From CAVTWH01 sp963794685 (GTDB lineage Bacteria; Actinomycetota; Actinomycetes; Mycobacteriales; Micromonosporaceae): 64,000 nucleotides of DNA. How positions within the stretch are numbered: position 1 is the stretch's first letter; every line of letters starts with the position of its first letter. Of the stretch, positions 17,316-26,428 are shown piece after piece. The position numbers and the translations under genes are program-made. The stretch is taken from the NCBI GenBank assembly GCA_963794685.1, contig CAWCFK010000018.1, positions 496,001 to 560,000 on the forward strand. The letters are read 5' to 3'. A model generated the notes under the pieces. That model searched no databases and was not told the DNA's origin. It saw nothing but the letters and a program-made list of their open reading frames with translations.

Positions 17316-18024
17316 ATGCTGGAATCGCTGGTACCGGCCACGGTGGCGAGCGCCGAAACCTTCACGGACGACCCGGCCGACACCCTCTACCCGGCCGAGC
17401 GGGCGGTGGTCGCCAACGCGGTGCCGAAAAGGCAGAACGAATTCACCGGGGTACGCACGTGTGCCCGCCGGGCACTCGCGGCCCTGGGCCTGCCGCCGGT
17501 ACCCGATCCTGCCCGGCGAGCGGGGCGCACCCGGCTGGCCGGTCGGGGTGGTCGGCAGCATGACGCACTGCGACGGGTACCGGGGTCGCGGCCCTGGCGC
17601 ACCAGCGGGAGCTGCGCACCATCGGGATCGACGCGGAGCCGGACGCGCCGCTGCCGGACGGGGTGCTGGACGCCATCGCGCTGGACGTCGAGCGGCAGAT
17701 GCTGGACGAGCTCGCCGACGTGCCCGGCCCGCACTGGGACCGGCTGCTGTTCAGCGCGAAGGAGTCGGTCTACAAGGCGTGGTATCCGCTCGCCCGGTGT
17801 TGGCTGGACTTCGAGGAGGCCCAGGTCACCTTCGACGTGGCCGCCCGGACCTTCCACGCGCGGCTGCTGGTGCCCGGCCCGGTGACCGGCGTTCACCGGT
17901 GCCTGGCTGGCGGAGCGGGATCTGGTGCTCACCGCCATCGCGGTACCGGCCACAGTGGACGATCTTCCCGGCCAGCGGCGCATTCCGCTATGGAGTCCGT
18001 CCCTCCGCTATAGTGGAAGGGTGA
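17316..18024 (+). pseudogene. 4'-phosphopantetheinyl transferase (EntD/Npt type), frameshifted
   Basis: Enzyme that attaches phosphopantetheine from CoA to carrier proteins of polyketide and nonribosomal peptide synthases. Conserved parts appear in successive frames: RQNEFTGVRTCARRALAALG; then ILPGERGAPGWPVGVVGSMT with HCDGY; then LRTIGIDAEPD and LFSAKESVYKAWYPL (Mg site and catalytic Glu/Lys); then FTGAWLAERDLVLTAIAV. Three one-base insertions, near 17510 (in CCC), 17584 (in GGGG) and 17890, explain the breaks. ATG 17316 is used. GTG 17289, which has GGGAG upstream, is an alternative. The 3' end is unresolved because the last frame runs into the next gene; a stop in another frame overlaps its GTG start. 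Confidence 0.75.
18004..18020 (+). promoter_or_regulatory. palindromic operator/promoter of the XRE-cupin gene
   Basis: TCCGCTATAGTGGA is a near-perfect palindrome directly before the GTG start at 18021. It contains TATAGT at the right distance (seven bases) for a -10 element of a leaderless transcript. A partial second copy (TTCCGCTATGGA) lies about 21 bases upstream. The arrangement suggests autorepression by the encoded XRE protein. This is inferred from position and symmetry. Confidence 0.5.
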
Positions 18025-18620
18025 CGGATTCCCTCAGTACCGGGCTGTCGATGCGACGGCTCGGCGGACGGCTGCGCGCCGAACGCAGCGCCCGCGGGCC
18101 TGTCCCTGGAGCAGTTGGCGCAGCTCTCCGGGGTGAGCCGCAGCATGGTGTCCGAGGTGGAGCGGGGCACCAAGACCCCCACCGTGCTGGTCCTCGACCG
18201 GCTGGCCACCGCGCTCGGCAGCTCCATCGCCCGGCTGCTGGACGAGCCGGCCGGCGACGACGTGGTCCTGCTGCGCCACGCCGACCAGCGGGTGGTCCGC
18301 GATCCGGCCGGCTGGGAGCGGCGCATCCTCTCCCCGGTGCTGGCCGGGGTCGAGTTCGAATTCATGCGTACGGTGCTCGATGCGGGCGTGGACGCCGGCG
18401 AGTTCGCCCCGCACCAGGCCGGCTCCCGGGAGTACCTGGCAGTCGAGTCCGGCGTGCTGCGGCTGACCATCGACGGCGCGGCAGCACCGGCTGCACCCCG
18501 GCGACTCCGCGTACTACCCCGGCGACCGGCGGCACGGCTTCGCCGCGCGAGGACACCGGCCCGTGCGCGTACTACCTCGCAATGGAGCTGGGCCCGACGA
18601 ACCGGAGCCACCATGGCTGA
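18021..18620 (+). pseudogene. XRE-family regulator with C-terminal cupin, three frameshifts
   Basis: One-component regulator: an N-terminal helix-turn-helix (LSLEQLAQLSGVSRSMVSEV and ERGTKTPT) and a C-terminal cupin ligand domain (VLDAGVDAGEFAPHQAGSRE, VESGVLRLTIDG, RLHPGDSAYYPGDRRHGFAA, EDTGPCAYYLAM). The parts lie in frames 1, 2, 3 and 1 again. Removing single bases near 18094 (GGG), 18482 and 18552 yields one protein of about 199 residues. Its TGA overlaps the start of the decarboxylase gene by eight bases, so the two are coupled. The cupin probably senses an amino acid or amine handled by the downstream enzyme. Confidence 0.75.
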
Positions 18621-20046
18621 CCTGCGCGCCGCCCTGCACCGCGCCGCCGACCTGGCCGCCGACCACCTGGACACCGTCACCGACCGGCCGGTCTGGCAAC
18701 CGGTGCCGGCCGCCGACCGGGCCTGGCTGACCGGAGCCGAGCTGCCCGAGCACGGACGCCCGATCGAGGCGCTGCTCGACGACGTGGCCCGCCGCGTCCT
18801 GCCGTACCCGATGGGCAACGGGCACCCGCGCTTCGTCGGCTGGGTCAACTCGCCACCCGCCCCGGCCGGTGTCGCGATGGCCGCACTGGCCGCCGCGCTC
18901 AACCCGAGCTGCGCGGGCGGCGAGCACGCGGGCGCGCTGCTGGAGCACACCGTCACGCGGTGGCTGGCGCAGCTCGTCGGGTACCCGCACCTGCCCGGCG
19001 CGGGGCTGCTGACCAGTGGCGCGTCGGTGGCCACCATCGTCGCGTTGGCCGCCGCCCGGCACCGGGCTGCCCGGCACGACGGCTGGGACGTGCGCGCCGA
19101 CGGACTCGCCGGGCACCCGCCGATGACCGTGTACGTCTCCGCCGAGGGGCACGCCTGCCTGCGCCGGGCCGCCGAACTGCTCGGCTTCGGGCACCGGATG
19201 GTACGCACCGTGGCGGTCGACGCGCAGTACCGGCTGGACGTCGCCGACCTGCGCCGCCAGCTCGCTGCCGACCGGGCCGCCGGGCTGCGCCCGCTGTGCG
19301 TGGCGGCCAGCGCCGGCACGGTCGGCACCGGCGCAGTCGATCCGCTCGACGCAGTCGCGGACGTGGCCGCCGAGTACGGGCTCTGGTTCCATGTCGACGG
19401 CGCGTACGGCGCGCTCGGCGTGGCCGGCTCCGCGACGCCCGCCGACTACCGGGGGATGGACCGGGCCGACTCGCTGGTCCTCGACCCGCACAAGTGGCTG
19501 GGCGTCCCGGTCGACGCCGGTTGCGTGCTCTTCGCCGATCCGAGGGCGGCCCGGGACGCGTTCAGCCTGGTACCGGCGTACCTGCGCGACGAGAGCGCCG
19601 GCGACCTCGGCTGGTTCGCCGAGTACGGGCCGGAGCAGACCCGGCCGCTGCGTGCGCTACGGGTCTGGGCCACCCTGGCCAACCTGGGCCGCGCCGGCGT
19701 GGTCGAACTCGTGGACCGGACAGTCGCGCTCGCGCAGTCCTTCGCGGCCACCCTCGCCGCCGCCGACGACTTCGAGCTGCTCGCCCCGGTCAGCACCTCG
19801 ATCGTCGCCTTCCGGCACCGCCCGGCCGGGATCGCCCCGGCGCAGCTCGACGCAGTGAACCGGGCCATCCCCGGCGAGGTCCAGCGCTCCGGCCGGGCCT
19901 TCCTCACCGGCACCCGACTGTCCAAAGTCGACACCCGAGCCGAAGTGGAGGCGCTGCGCGCGTGCTTCCTCAACCCGGACACCACCGCCGTCGACCTGGC
20001 CGTACTGGCGGCGCAGGTACGGGCGGCGGGAGAACGGCTGCGATGA
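18613..20046 (+). CDS. PLP-dependent group II decarboxylase (aromatic amino acid decarboxylase-like)
   Basis: Fold-type I PLP enzyme of 477 residues related to aromatic-L-amino-acid, histidine and glutamate decarboxylases. It shows the early substrate-loop element HPRFVGWVNSPP, the cofactor-site GLLTSGASVATIVAL, the Asp of WFHVDGAYGA and the PLP lysine in VLDPHKWLGVPVDAGC. ATG 18613 follows CGGAG and overlaps the end of the regulator gene. The stop overlaps the start of the HAD gene (ATGA). The substrate is not predictable. The overlaps indicate an operon of regulator, decarboxylase and phosphatase. Confidence 0.93.
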   Translation: MADLRAALHRAADLAADHLDTVTDRPVWQPVPAADRAWLTGAELPEHGRPIEALLDDVARRVLPYPMGNGHPRFVGWVNSPPAPAGVAMAALAAALNPSCAGGEHAGALLEHTVTRWLAQLVGYPHLPGAGLLTSGASVATIVALAAARHRAARHDGWDVRADGLAGHPPMTVYVSAEGHACLRRAAELLGFGHRMVRTVAVDAQYRLDVADLRRQLAADRAAGLRPLCVAASAGTVGTGAVDPLDAVADVAAEYGLWFHVDGAYGALGVAGSATPADYRGMDRADSLVLDPHKWLGVPVDAGCVLFADPRAARDAFSLVPAYLRDESAGDLGWFAEYGPEQTRPLRALRVWATLANLGRAGVVELVDRTVALAQSFAATLAAADDFELLAPVSTSIVAFRHRPAGIAPAQLDAVNRAIPGEVQRSGRAFLTGTRLSKVDTRAEVEALRACFLNPDTTAVDLAVLAAQVRAAGERLR

Positions 20047-20654
20047 ATGCCCGGTTCCTGGTGGTCGACCTCGGCGGAGTGGTCTGCGAACTGGACCAGC
20101 CGGGCCGGCTGGCCGCGCTGAGCCGGCTCACCGGGCTGCCGGCCGGGCGGGTCCACGAGCTGCTCTGGGACTCCGGCTTCGGCCACGACTGCGACACCGG
20201 CCGGTACCCGGACGCGGACGCGGTACGTGCCGGCATCCGCGCGGCCCTGGCCCCGGCCGGTGGCGCGCTGGCCGTGGACAGCGTGCTGGACGAGGCGTGG
20301 TGCGGGGCGTACCGGCCGGTTGCGGGAGTGCTCGCGGCGCTGACGGAGTGCGCGGGTGACCGTACCCTCGCGTTGTTCACCGACAACGGACCGCTGGAGG
20401 AGGACGGCCTGGTCCACCGCCATCCCGGCGTCTTCGGCCAGTTCGACCTGCTGTTCTTCACCTGGCGGCTGGGCGTGACCAAGGCCGACCCGCGCGCCTA
20501 CCGGGCGGTGGCCGCGGCCCTGGCGGCCGACCCTGCGGAGATCCTGTTCGTGGACGACCGGCCGGACAACGTGGCGCTCGCCCGGTCCGTCGGCTGGCAC
20601 GCGACGATCTTCAGCGATGCCGACGCACTCCGCGGCGACCTGCGCACGCACTGA
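20043..20654 (+). CDS. HAD-family hydrolase
   Basis: Small-molecule phosphatase or dehalogenase of the HAD-like IA group, 203 residues. Motif I is VVDLGGVV (Asp nucleophile, second Asp replaced by Gly as in several IA members), motif II TDNG, motif III Lys in VTKADPRAYRA and motif IV FVDDRPDNV. It begins with an ATGA overlap on the decarboxylase stop and is the last gene of this operon. It may dephosphorylate a product or precursor of the decarboxylase, but that is inference. Confidence 0.9.
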   Translation: MNARFLVVDLGGVVCELDQPGRLAALSRLTGLPAGRVHELLWDSGFGHDCDTGRYPDADAVRAGIRAALAPAGGALAVDSVLDEAWCGAYRPVAGVLAALTECAGDRTLALFTDNGPLEEDGLVHRHPGVFGQFDLLFFTWRLGVTKADPRAYRAVAAALAADPAEILFVDDRPDNVALARSVGWHATIFSDADALRGDLRTH

Positions 20655-20777
20655 CCGCCGCACCCCACACCGCGCCGCACCGTCGCGAGAAACCACCGGC
20701 GCCGGGCGCGTCCACGCCTGTTCGCGACCATTGGCGGAGGGATCCGTAACACAATTCTTCCCGGTTTCCGAAATTGC

Positions 20778-20799
20778 TTCGGCCCGCTTTCGGGCCGAA
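20778..20799 (+). terminator. hairpin, probable terminator of the regulator-decarboxylase-HAD operon
   Basis: A nine-base perfect stem TTCGGCCCG, loop CTTT, then CGGGCCGAA. It lies in the 323-base gap between the HAD gene and the GH127 gene. The rest of the gap has no gene I can support, and its last 60 bases should hold the GH127 promoter. Confidence 0.55.
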
Positions 20800-20977
20800 C
20801 GTGGGAACGCGTAACTTCCCGTCCCTGCAGGAGTTACGCGGGGCCGGAAGGCCTGCTCGCACAGGTTCCAGGCGGATCGGTTGACGAGCGCGGACGCGCG
20901 CGATTGACCGCATTCATCTGACGTCATACGGTGCGAACGCAGCGATCAGCGTCATTGTCCGTAGCCTGGAGGATCCC

Positions 20978-23329
20978 GTGGAACTGTCCCCACTCAGCCG
21001 GCGCAACCTGCTCCGGGCCGCCGGTGCGCTGGCCGTCGGATCAGTCGCGGCCGGTGTCGTCGTCGGCCGCTCCGCGGCGGACGCGGCGGTGACGCAGGCC
21101 TCGCCGTTCCCGTTCGGCCAGGTGAAGCTGACCGGCAGTCGGTGGCTGGACAACCAGAACCGCACGCTGAGCTACCTGCGCTTCGTCGATGTCGACCGGC
21201 TGCTCTACAACTTCCGCGCCAACCACCGGCTGTCCACCAACGGCGCGGCGGCCAACGGTGGCTGGGACGCCCCCACCTTCCCGTTCCGTACCCACATGCA
21301 GGGGCACTTCCTGACCGCCTGGGCGCAGGCTTACCTGGTGCTGGGCGACACCACCTGTCGGGACAAAGCCAACACGATGGTGGCCGAGTTGGCGAAGTGC
21401 CAGAACAACAACAGCGCGGCCGGATTCGCCTCCGGCTACCTGTCCGGGTTCCCGGAGTCCGACTTCGCCGCCCTGGAGGCGCGCACCCTGTCCAACGGCA
21501 ACGTGCCCTACTACTGCGTGCACAAGACGATGGCCGGGCTGCTGGACGTCTGGCAGTTGATGGGCAGCACCCAGGCCCGCGACGTGCTGTTGCGGCTGGC
21601 GGCCTGGGTGGACACCCGGACCGGCCGGTTGAGCTCGACGCAGATGCAGAACATGCTGGGCACCGAGTTCGGCGGGATGAACGCCGTGCTGACCGACCTC
21701 TACCTGGCCACCAACGACGGGCGGTGGCTGACCTGCGCGCAGCGCTTCGACCACGCGGCCGTGTTCAACCCGCTGGCCGCCAACTCCGACCAGCTCAACG
21801 GACTGCACGCGAACACCCAGGTGCCCAAGTGGATCGGCGCGGCCCGCGAATACCGGGCCACCGGCACCAGCCGGTACCGGGACATCGCCACCAACGCGTG
21901 GAACATCTGCGTGGGCGCGCACTCCTACGTGATCGGCGGCAACAGCCAGGCCGAGCACTTCAAGGCCCCCAACGCGATCGCCGGGTACCTCAGCAACGAC
22001 ACCTGCGAGAGCTGCAACACCTACAACATGCTCAAGCTGACCCGGGAACTGTTCATGATCTACCCGGACCGGGCGGACCTGATCGACTACTACGAGCGGG
22101 CGCTGCTCAACCAGATGATCGGGCAACAGAATCCGTCCGACAGCCACGGCCACATCACCTACTTCACCCCGCTGAAGCCGGGCAGCCGTCGCGGAGTCGG
22201 CCCCGCCTGGGGCGGCGGCACCTGGAGCACCGACTACAACTCGTTCTGGTGCTGCCAGGGCACCGGCCTGGAAATGCAGACCAGGCTGATGGACTCGATC
22301 TACTTCTTCAGCGACAGCACCCTGATCGTGAACCTGTTCATGCCGTCGGTGCTGACCTGGACGCAGCGGGGAATCACGGTCACCCAGACCACGTCGTACC
22401 CGGCGAGCGACACCACGACGCTGACCGTGACCGGTACCGCCGGTGGAGACTGGGCGATGCGCATCCGGATCCCCCGTTGGGCGTCCGGCGCGACGATCAG
22501 CGTCAACGGTGTCGGGCAGGACGTCGCCACCACCCCCGGCAGCTACGCCACCATCAGCCGCACCTGGAGCGCCGGCGACATCGTCACCGTACGGCTACCC
22601 ATGCAGGTGTTCCTGTGGGCCACGAACGACAACCTGAACGTCTCGGCGATCACGTACGGGCCGGCGGTGCTGGCCGGCAACTACGGCAACAGCACACTCA
22701 GTGCGCTGCCCACCCTGAACACCTCGTCGATCACCCGGACCAGTAGTTCCACGCTGGCGTTCTCGGCCAGCGCCAACGGATCGACGGTCAGCCTGGTGCC
22801 GTTCTACGACGCGCAGAACATGAACTACACCGTGTACTGGAACGCCCGGGGCCAGACCGCCTACCCCACGCCGTCCCCGACCCCCTCGGCCAGCCGCTCG
22901 CTGTCCACCTCGCCGTCGGCCTCGGCTTCCGCGTCGGTCTCGGCGTCGGCCTCGGCGTCCGCATCGGCTTCCGCATCGGTATCGGCGTCGGCGTCGGCGA
23001 GCCCGACGCGATCCTCCAGCGCGCCGGGCGGGGCCACAGCGGTGTACGCGGTCACAAACTCCTGGCCGGGTGGCTTCCAGGCACAGGTCACCGTCACCGC
23101 CGGGTCCGCGCCGATCAGTGGCTGGACGGTGACCTGGACCTTCGCCAATGGACAGACCATCAACCAGCTCTGGAACGGCGCGTACACCCAGAGCGGGGCC
23201 GACGTGACGGTCACCAACGCCCCCTACAACGGCGCGCTCGCCGCCGGTGCCGCCACGATCGTCGGATTCACCGCAGTGGCCAACGGCACGAACAACCCGC
23301 CGACCGGCATCACCATCACGACCAGGTGA
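20978..23329 (+). CDS. secreted GH127 beta-L-arabinofuranosidase with CBM2
   Basis: Exported arabinofuranosidase of 783 residues. The N-terminus is a Tat signal (SRRNLLRAAGALAVGSVAAG). The GH127 domain (about 40-620) has the zinc site of this family, the Glu-x-Cys in DTCESCNTYNML and the Cys pair in FWCCQGTGLEM, one of which is the nucleophile. A Ser/Ala-rich linker (about 630-690, imperfect SASA repeats) leads to a C-terminal CBM2 (NSWPGGFQAQVTVTAG, then GWTVTWTFANGQTINQLWNG). GTG 20978 has GGAGG upstream. It removes beta-linked arabinose from plant glycoproteins or arabinans, with binding to cellulose. Confidence 0.94.
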   Translation: MELSPLSRRNLLRAAGALAVGSVAAGVVVGRSAADAAVTQASPFPFGQVKLTGSRWLDNQNRTLSYLRFVDVDRLLYNFRANHRLSTNGAAANGGWDAPTFPFRTHMQGHFLTAWAQAYLVLGDTTCRDKANTMVAELAKCQNNNSAAGFASGYLSGFPESDFAALEARTLSNGNVPYYCVHKTMAGLLDVWQLMGSTQARDVLLRLAAWVDTRTGRLSSTQMQNMLGTEFGGMNAVLTDLYLATNDGRWLTCAQRFDHAAVFNPLAANSDQLNGLHANTQVPKWIGAAREYRATGTSRYRDIATNAWNICVGAHSYVIGGNSQAEHFKAPNAIAGYLSNDTCESCNTYNMLKLTRELFMIYPDRADLIDYYERALLNQMIGQQNPSDSHGHITYFTPLKPGSRRGVGPAWGGGTWSTDYNSFWCCQGTGLEMQTRLMDSIYFFSDSTLIVNLFMPSVLTWTQRGITVTQTTSYPASDTTTLTVTGTAGGDWAMRIRIPRWASGATISVNGVGQDVATTPGSYATISRTWSAGDIVTVRLPMQVFLWATNDNLNVSAITYGPAVLAGNYGNSTLSALPTLNTSSITRTSSSTLAFSASANGSTVSLVPFYDAQNMNYTVYWNARGQTAYPTPSPTPSASRSLSTSPSASASASVSASASASASASASVSASASASPTRSSSAPGGATAVYAVTNSWPGGFQAQVTVTAGSAPISGWTVTWTFANGQTINQLWNGAYTQSGADVTVTNAPYNGALAAGAATIVGFTAVANGTNNPPTGITITTR

Positions 23330-23337
23330 CCAACGGG

Positions 23338-23372
23338 ACCGGCCCCCGGGGTGGCGAGCTCCGGGGGCCGGT
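23338..23372. terminator. bidirectional terminator between convergent genes
   Basis: Twelve-base perfect stem ACCGGCCCCCGG with complement and an 11-base loop, placed nine bases after the GH127 stop and 13 bases before the stop of the convergent HAF-repeat gene. Confidence 0.8.
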
Positions 23373-23384
23373 GTAGCGGATGGG

Positions 23385-24386
23385 TCAGCGGGTCCAGAGC
23401 ACCGCGTGGTACTCCGGGCCGGCGGCCGTGGTGGCGCTCCAGCCGACGACCTGACCCTTGTTGTTGATGCCCCAGGCGAAGCCGAGACCGCCGTGCAGTG
23501 CCGGCAGGATCTGCGGCGCGCCGCCGCGCGGCCACAGCACCGGCTGGAACTTTGCGACGAACGTGAAGCCCACCGTGTCCCGCCGGTCGTTCAGCGCCAT
23601 CGCCTGCGACTCCTCCGCGCCGGCCGGCGACGCCAGCGCCCGGAACTGGCCGTTGTGGTAGAGGAAGCCCTGCCCCAGGCCGGCCACGAAGGCGCCGGCC
23701 ACGTCGCCGCACTCGTTGATCCCGTTGCCCTGGCCGAAGTGCTCGGTGAGCACCGTGGCCGTGGTGCCGGCGAGCCGGACCGGCTGCAGCGCGGCGTTCT
23801 GCAGCACCCCGGCGACCTGGCCCTGCTCGTTGACGGCGTTCGCCGGTACGCCGATGCCGTCGACGGTGACCAGGGGCGTCATCACACCGGCGAACCAGCG
23901 GAAGCCGACCAGTTGGCCGCTGCCGTCCACGGCCCGGCCGACCACCACACCGTGGTTGTTGATGTCGCTCGCGATACTGTCGCCGCCACCCGGCAGGATG
24001 CCAAGGTCCTGGATGTGCCCGTTGTGCCACAGCACCGCGTGTGTGCTGCCGTCGGGAAGCTGGCTGGAGCCGGCAATGTCGCCGTGATCGTTGACGGCGT
24101 TCGCGGAGCTGTCCCGGCCGCCGAGGGTACCCAGGTCGGTGAGGTGCCCCCGGGCCCAGCGGAACGCGTGGTTGGGCGGGTTCTCGCCGTCGGCGATGGC
24201 GCTCGCGCCGACCACCACCCCGTTGTCGTTGACGTCCAGGGCCTGACTGCAGCAGAAGCCGCGCAGCGTGCCCAGGTCGACCGGGTGCAGTGGGCCGCTC
24301 GCCTGCGCGGGCGCGGCGAGACCGAAGGTGGCCAGCAGCGCGAGGGCGGTACCGAAGAGTGCGGTCGATAACAGACGGTGCCTCAT
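23385..24386 (-). CDS. secreted HAF-repeat protein
   Basis: Extracellular protein of 333 residues made of about seven HAF-type repeats, each with a core like DLGTLGGRDSSANAVNDHG followed by a VVG or IAG strand, probably forming a propeller. The signal peptide ends at AAPAQAS (about residue 30). Two neighbouring cysteines (FCCSQ) sit in the first repeat. ATG 24386 has GAAGGAG upstream. The function of this family is unknown. Export and repeat structure suggest a binding role. Confidence 0.88.
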   Translation of the reverse strand: MRHRLLSTALFGTALALLATFGLAAPAQASGPLHPVDLGTLRGFCCSQALDVNDNGVVVGASAIADGENPPNHAFRWARGHLTDLGTLGGRDSSANAVNDHGDIAGSSQLPDGSTHAVLWHNGHIQDLGILPGGGDSIASDINNHGVVVGRAVDGSGQLVGFRWFAGVMTPLVTVDGIGVPANAVNEQGQVAGVLQNAALQPVRLAGTTATVLTEHFGQGNGINECGDVAGAFVAGLGQGFLYHNGQFRALASPAGAEESQAMALNDRRDTVGFTFVAKFQPVLWPRGGAPQILPALHGGLGFAWGINNKGQVVGWSATTAAGPEYHAVLWTR

Positions 24387-24609
24387 GACGCTCCTTCACT
24401 CCACCGGGCGGCCGCGCCTGGCAGCGGCCGGCTGCCGGATACGGGCCCGGTTACGGGGGACGGGGTGCGGATCGGTGCGACGCCGGGCTGGACGGTGCGG
24501 CACTGACCATGGCGTAGCAGATGGGGAGCGCGCAGATCCAGTGAGCCACGGGCATCCGACATGCCAGATCTCCTCGCGGCCGGGGCGCGCCGGATCTAGG
24601 GTCGATGCC

Positions 24610-25794
24610 GTGACGGGGCGTGCGGACGGGCCACTGGCCGGGGTTCGGGTACTGGAGCTGGGCGGCATCGGGCCGGTGCCGTTCGCCGCGATGCTGCTGG
24701 CCGACGCGGGCGCCGAGGTGATCCGGGTGGACCGGCCGGGGGAGGGACCGGGCCTGTCGGCCGCCCTGCACCGGGGCCGTCGCGCCGTCGCCGTCGACCT
24801 CAAGGACCCGCGCGGCGCCGCCGTCGTGCGCCGCCTCGCCGAAACGGTCGACGTGCTGCTGGAGGGGTTCCGGCCGGGCGTCTGCGAACGGCTCGGCCTC
24901 GGCCCCGACGAGCTGCGGGCCGGCAATCCCCGGCTGGTGTACGCCCGGATGACCGGCTGGGGCCAGTCCGGTCCGCTCGCCCAGGCAGCCGGGCACGACA
25001 TCAACTACCTGGCGTTGACCGGGGCGCTGCACGCCATCGGCCCGGCCGGCGGCGACCCGGTCCCGCCACTGAACCTGGTCGCCGACTTCGGCGGCGGTGG
25101 CGCGCTGCTCGCCTACGGGGTGCTCTGCGCGCTGCTGCGGGCCCGGCTGGACGGCGTCGGACAGGTCGTCGACGCCGCCATGGTGGACGGCGCCGCCCAA
25201 CTGCTCACCATGACGTACGGCTTCCTCGGCCTCGGTGTCTGGCGGGACAGCCGGGGCGGCAACATCCTCGACGGCGGCGCGCCGTTCTACCGCAGCTACC
25301 GGTGCGCCGACGACCGGCACGTCGCGGTCGGCGCGATCGAAGCAGAGTTCTACGCCCGGCTGCTGGCCGGTCTCGGCCTGGCCGGCGACCCGACCTTCGC
25401 CGACCAGTTCGACCCGGCCGGCTGGCCGGCACAGCACCGGCGGCTCGAAGCGGTGTTCGCCGGCCGTACCCGCGACGAGTGGGCGGCCCGCTTCGCCGGT
25501 GTGGACGCCTGCGTCACGCCGGTGCTGTCGCTGCTGGAGGCCCCGCAGCACGCCCACCACACCGCCCGGGACAGCTACCACCGGCGCGCCGACGGCACCG
25601 TCACCCCCGCCCCGGCCCCGCGCTACAGCGCCACCCCGACCCGGCTGCCGGACCCCGCCCCGGCCCCCGGCGCGGACACCCGCGCGGTCCTCGCCGAAGC
25701 CGGCTACCCACCGTCCGAACTGGACGACCTGCACGCCGCCGGCGTCATCGGCTGGCCACCGGACGACTTGCCGGCCGGGCAGCTCAGCGGTTGA
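24610..25794 (+). CDS. family III CoA-transferase (CaiB/BaiF, racemase-like)
   Basis: Formyl-CoA transferase/alpha-methylacyl-CoA racemase family protein of 394 residues. It begins VTGRADGPLAGVRVLELGGI, with the adenine-binding segment FAAMLLADAGAEVIRVDRPG and the catalytic aspartate in GHDINYLALTG, followed by the small-domain GGAPFYRSYRCADDRHVAVG. The close spacing of His and Asp (GHD) and the ILDGGAPFY motif resemble methylacyl-CoA racemases more than transferases. GTG 24610 is chosen for homology. An upstream open frame is not protein-like. It stands alone. Confidence 0.9.
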   Translation: MTGRADGPLAGVRVLELGGIGPVPFAAMLLADAGAEVIRVDRPGEGPGLSAALHRGRRAVAVDLKDPRGAAVVRRLAETVDVLLEGFRPGVCERLGLGPDELRAGNPRLVYARMTGWGQSGPLAQAAGHDINYLALTGALHAIGPAGGDPVPPLNLVADFGGGGALLAYGVLCALLRARLDGVGQVVDAAMVDGAAQLLTMTYGFLGLGVWRDSRGGNILDGGAPFYRSYRCADDRHVAVGAIEAEFYARLLAGLGLAGDPTFADQFDPAGWPAQHRRLEAVFAGRTRDEWAARFAGVDACVTPVLSLLEAPQHAHHTARDSYHRRADGTVTPAPAPRYSATPTRLPDPAPAPGADTRAVLAEAGYPPSELDDLHAAGVIGWPPDDLPAGQLSG

Positions 25795-26428
25795 GGTAGG
25801 CGAGCACCGCCATCACCCGGCGGTTGTCGTCGTCGGACGGCGGCATGCCGAGCTTGGCGAGGATGCTGTTGATGTGCTTGCTGACCGCCTTCTCGGTGAT
25901 GAACAACTTGCCGGCGATGGCCAGGTTGGAGCGGCCCTGCGCCATCTGCGCCAGCACCTCGCGTTCCCGGGCGGTCAGCGTGCCCAGCGACCGGTCGGCG
26001 GTGTTGCTGGTCAGCAGCTGCGCCACCACCTCGGGGTCCATCACCGTGCCGCCGGCGGCCACCTGCCTGACGGCGGCCACGAACTGCGCGACCTCACTCA
26101 CCCGGTCCTTGAGCAGGTACCCCACCCCACCGGCCCGGTCGGCCAGCAACTCCCGGGCGTAGAGCTGCTCGACGTGCTGGGAGAGCACCAGCACCGGCAG
26201 CCCGGGAATCGCCGCCCGGGCGGCGATGGCGGCCTGCAACCCCTCGTCGGTGAAGGTGGGCGGCAGCCGGACGTCCACCACGGCCACGTCCGGCCGGTGT
26301 TCCAGCAGCGCCGGTAGCAGCCCCGGACCGTCCTCGACGGCGGCCACCACGTCCAGGTCGTACGCGGTGAGCAGCCGGGTCAGCCCGTCGCGGAGGAGGG
26401 CGAGATCCTCGGCGATGACAACGCGCAC
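25784..26428 (-). CDS. NarL/LuxR-type response regulator
   Basis: Receiver domain with the acidic pocket IAEDLALLRDG, the phospho-Asp in VAVVDVRLPPTF and the Lys in YLLKDRVSE, then a LuxR helix-turn-helix (LTAREREVLAQMAQGRSNL and LFITEKAVSKHINSILAKLG). Length is 214 residues. GTG 26428 follows CTGGAGGTGCC and lies inside the 3' end of the sensor kinase gene (49-base overlap), so kinase and regulator are translated together. Divergent transcription from an MMPL exporter suggests that exporter is a target. Confidence 0.94.
   Translation of the reverse strand: MRVVIAEDLALLRDGLTRLLTAYDLDVVAAVEDGPGLLPALLEHRPDVAVVDVRLPPTFTDEGLQAAIAARAAIPGLPVLVLSQHVEQLYARELLADRAGGVGYLLKDRVSEVAQFVAAVRQVAAGGTVMDPEVVAQLLTSNTADRSLGTLTAREREVLAQMAQGRSNLAIAGKLFITEKAVSKHINSILAKLGMPPSDDDNRRVMAVLAYLNR

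Noticed and set aside
22861..23030. Repetitive Ser/Ala coding DNA that could be a mobile repeat
   Set aside because: It is the linker between GH127 and CBM2, a normal feature of secreted actinomycete enzymes.
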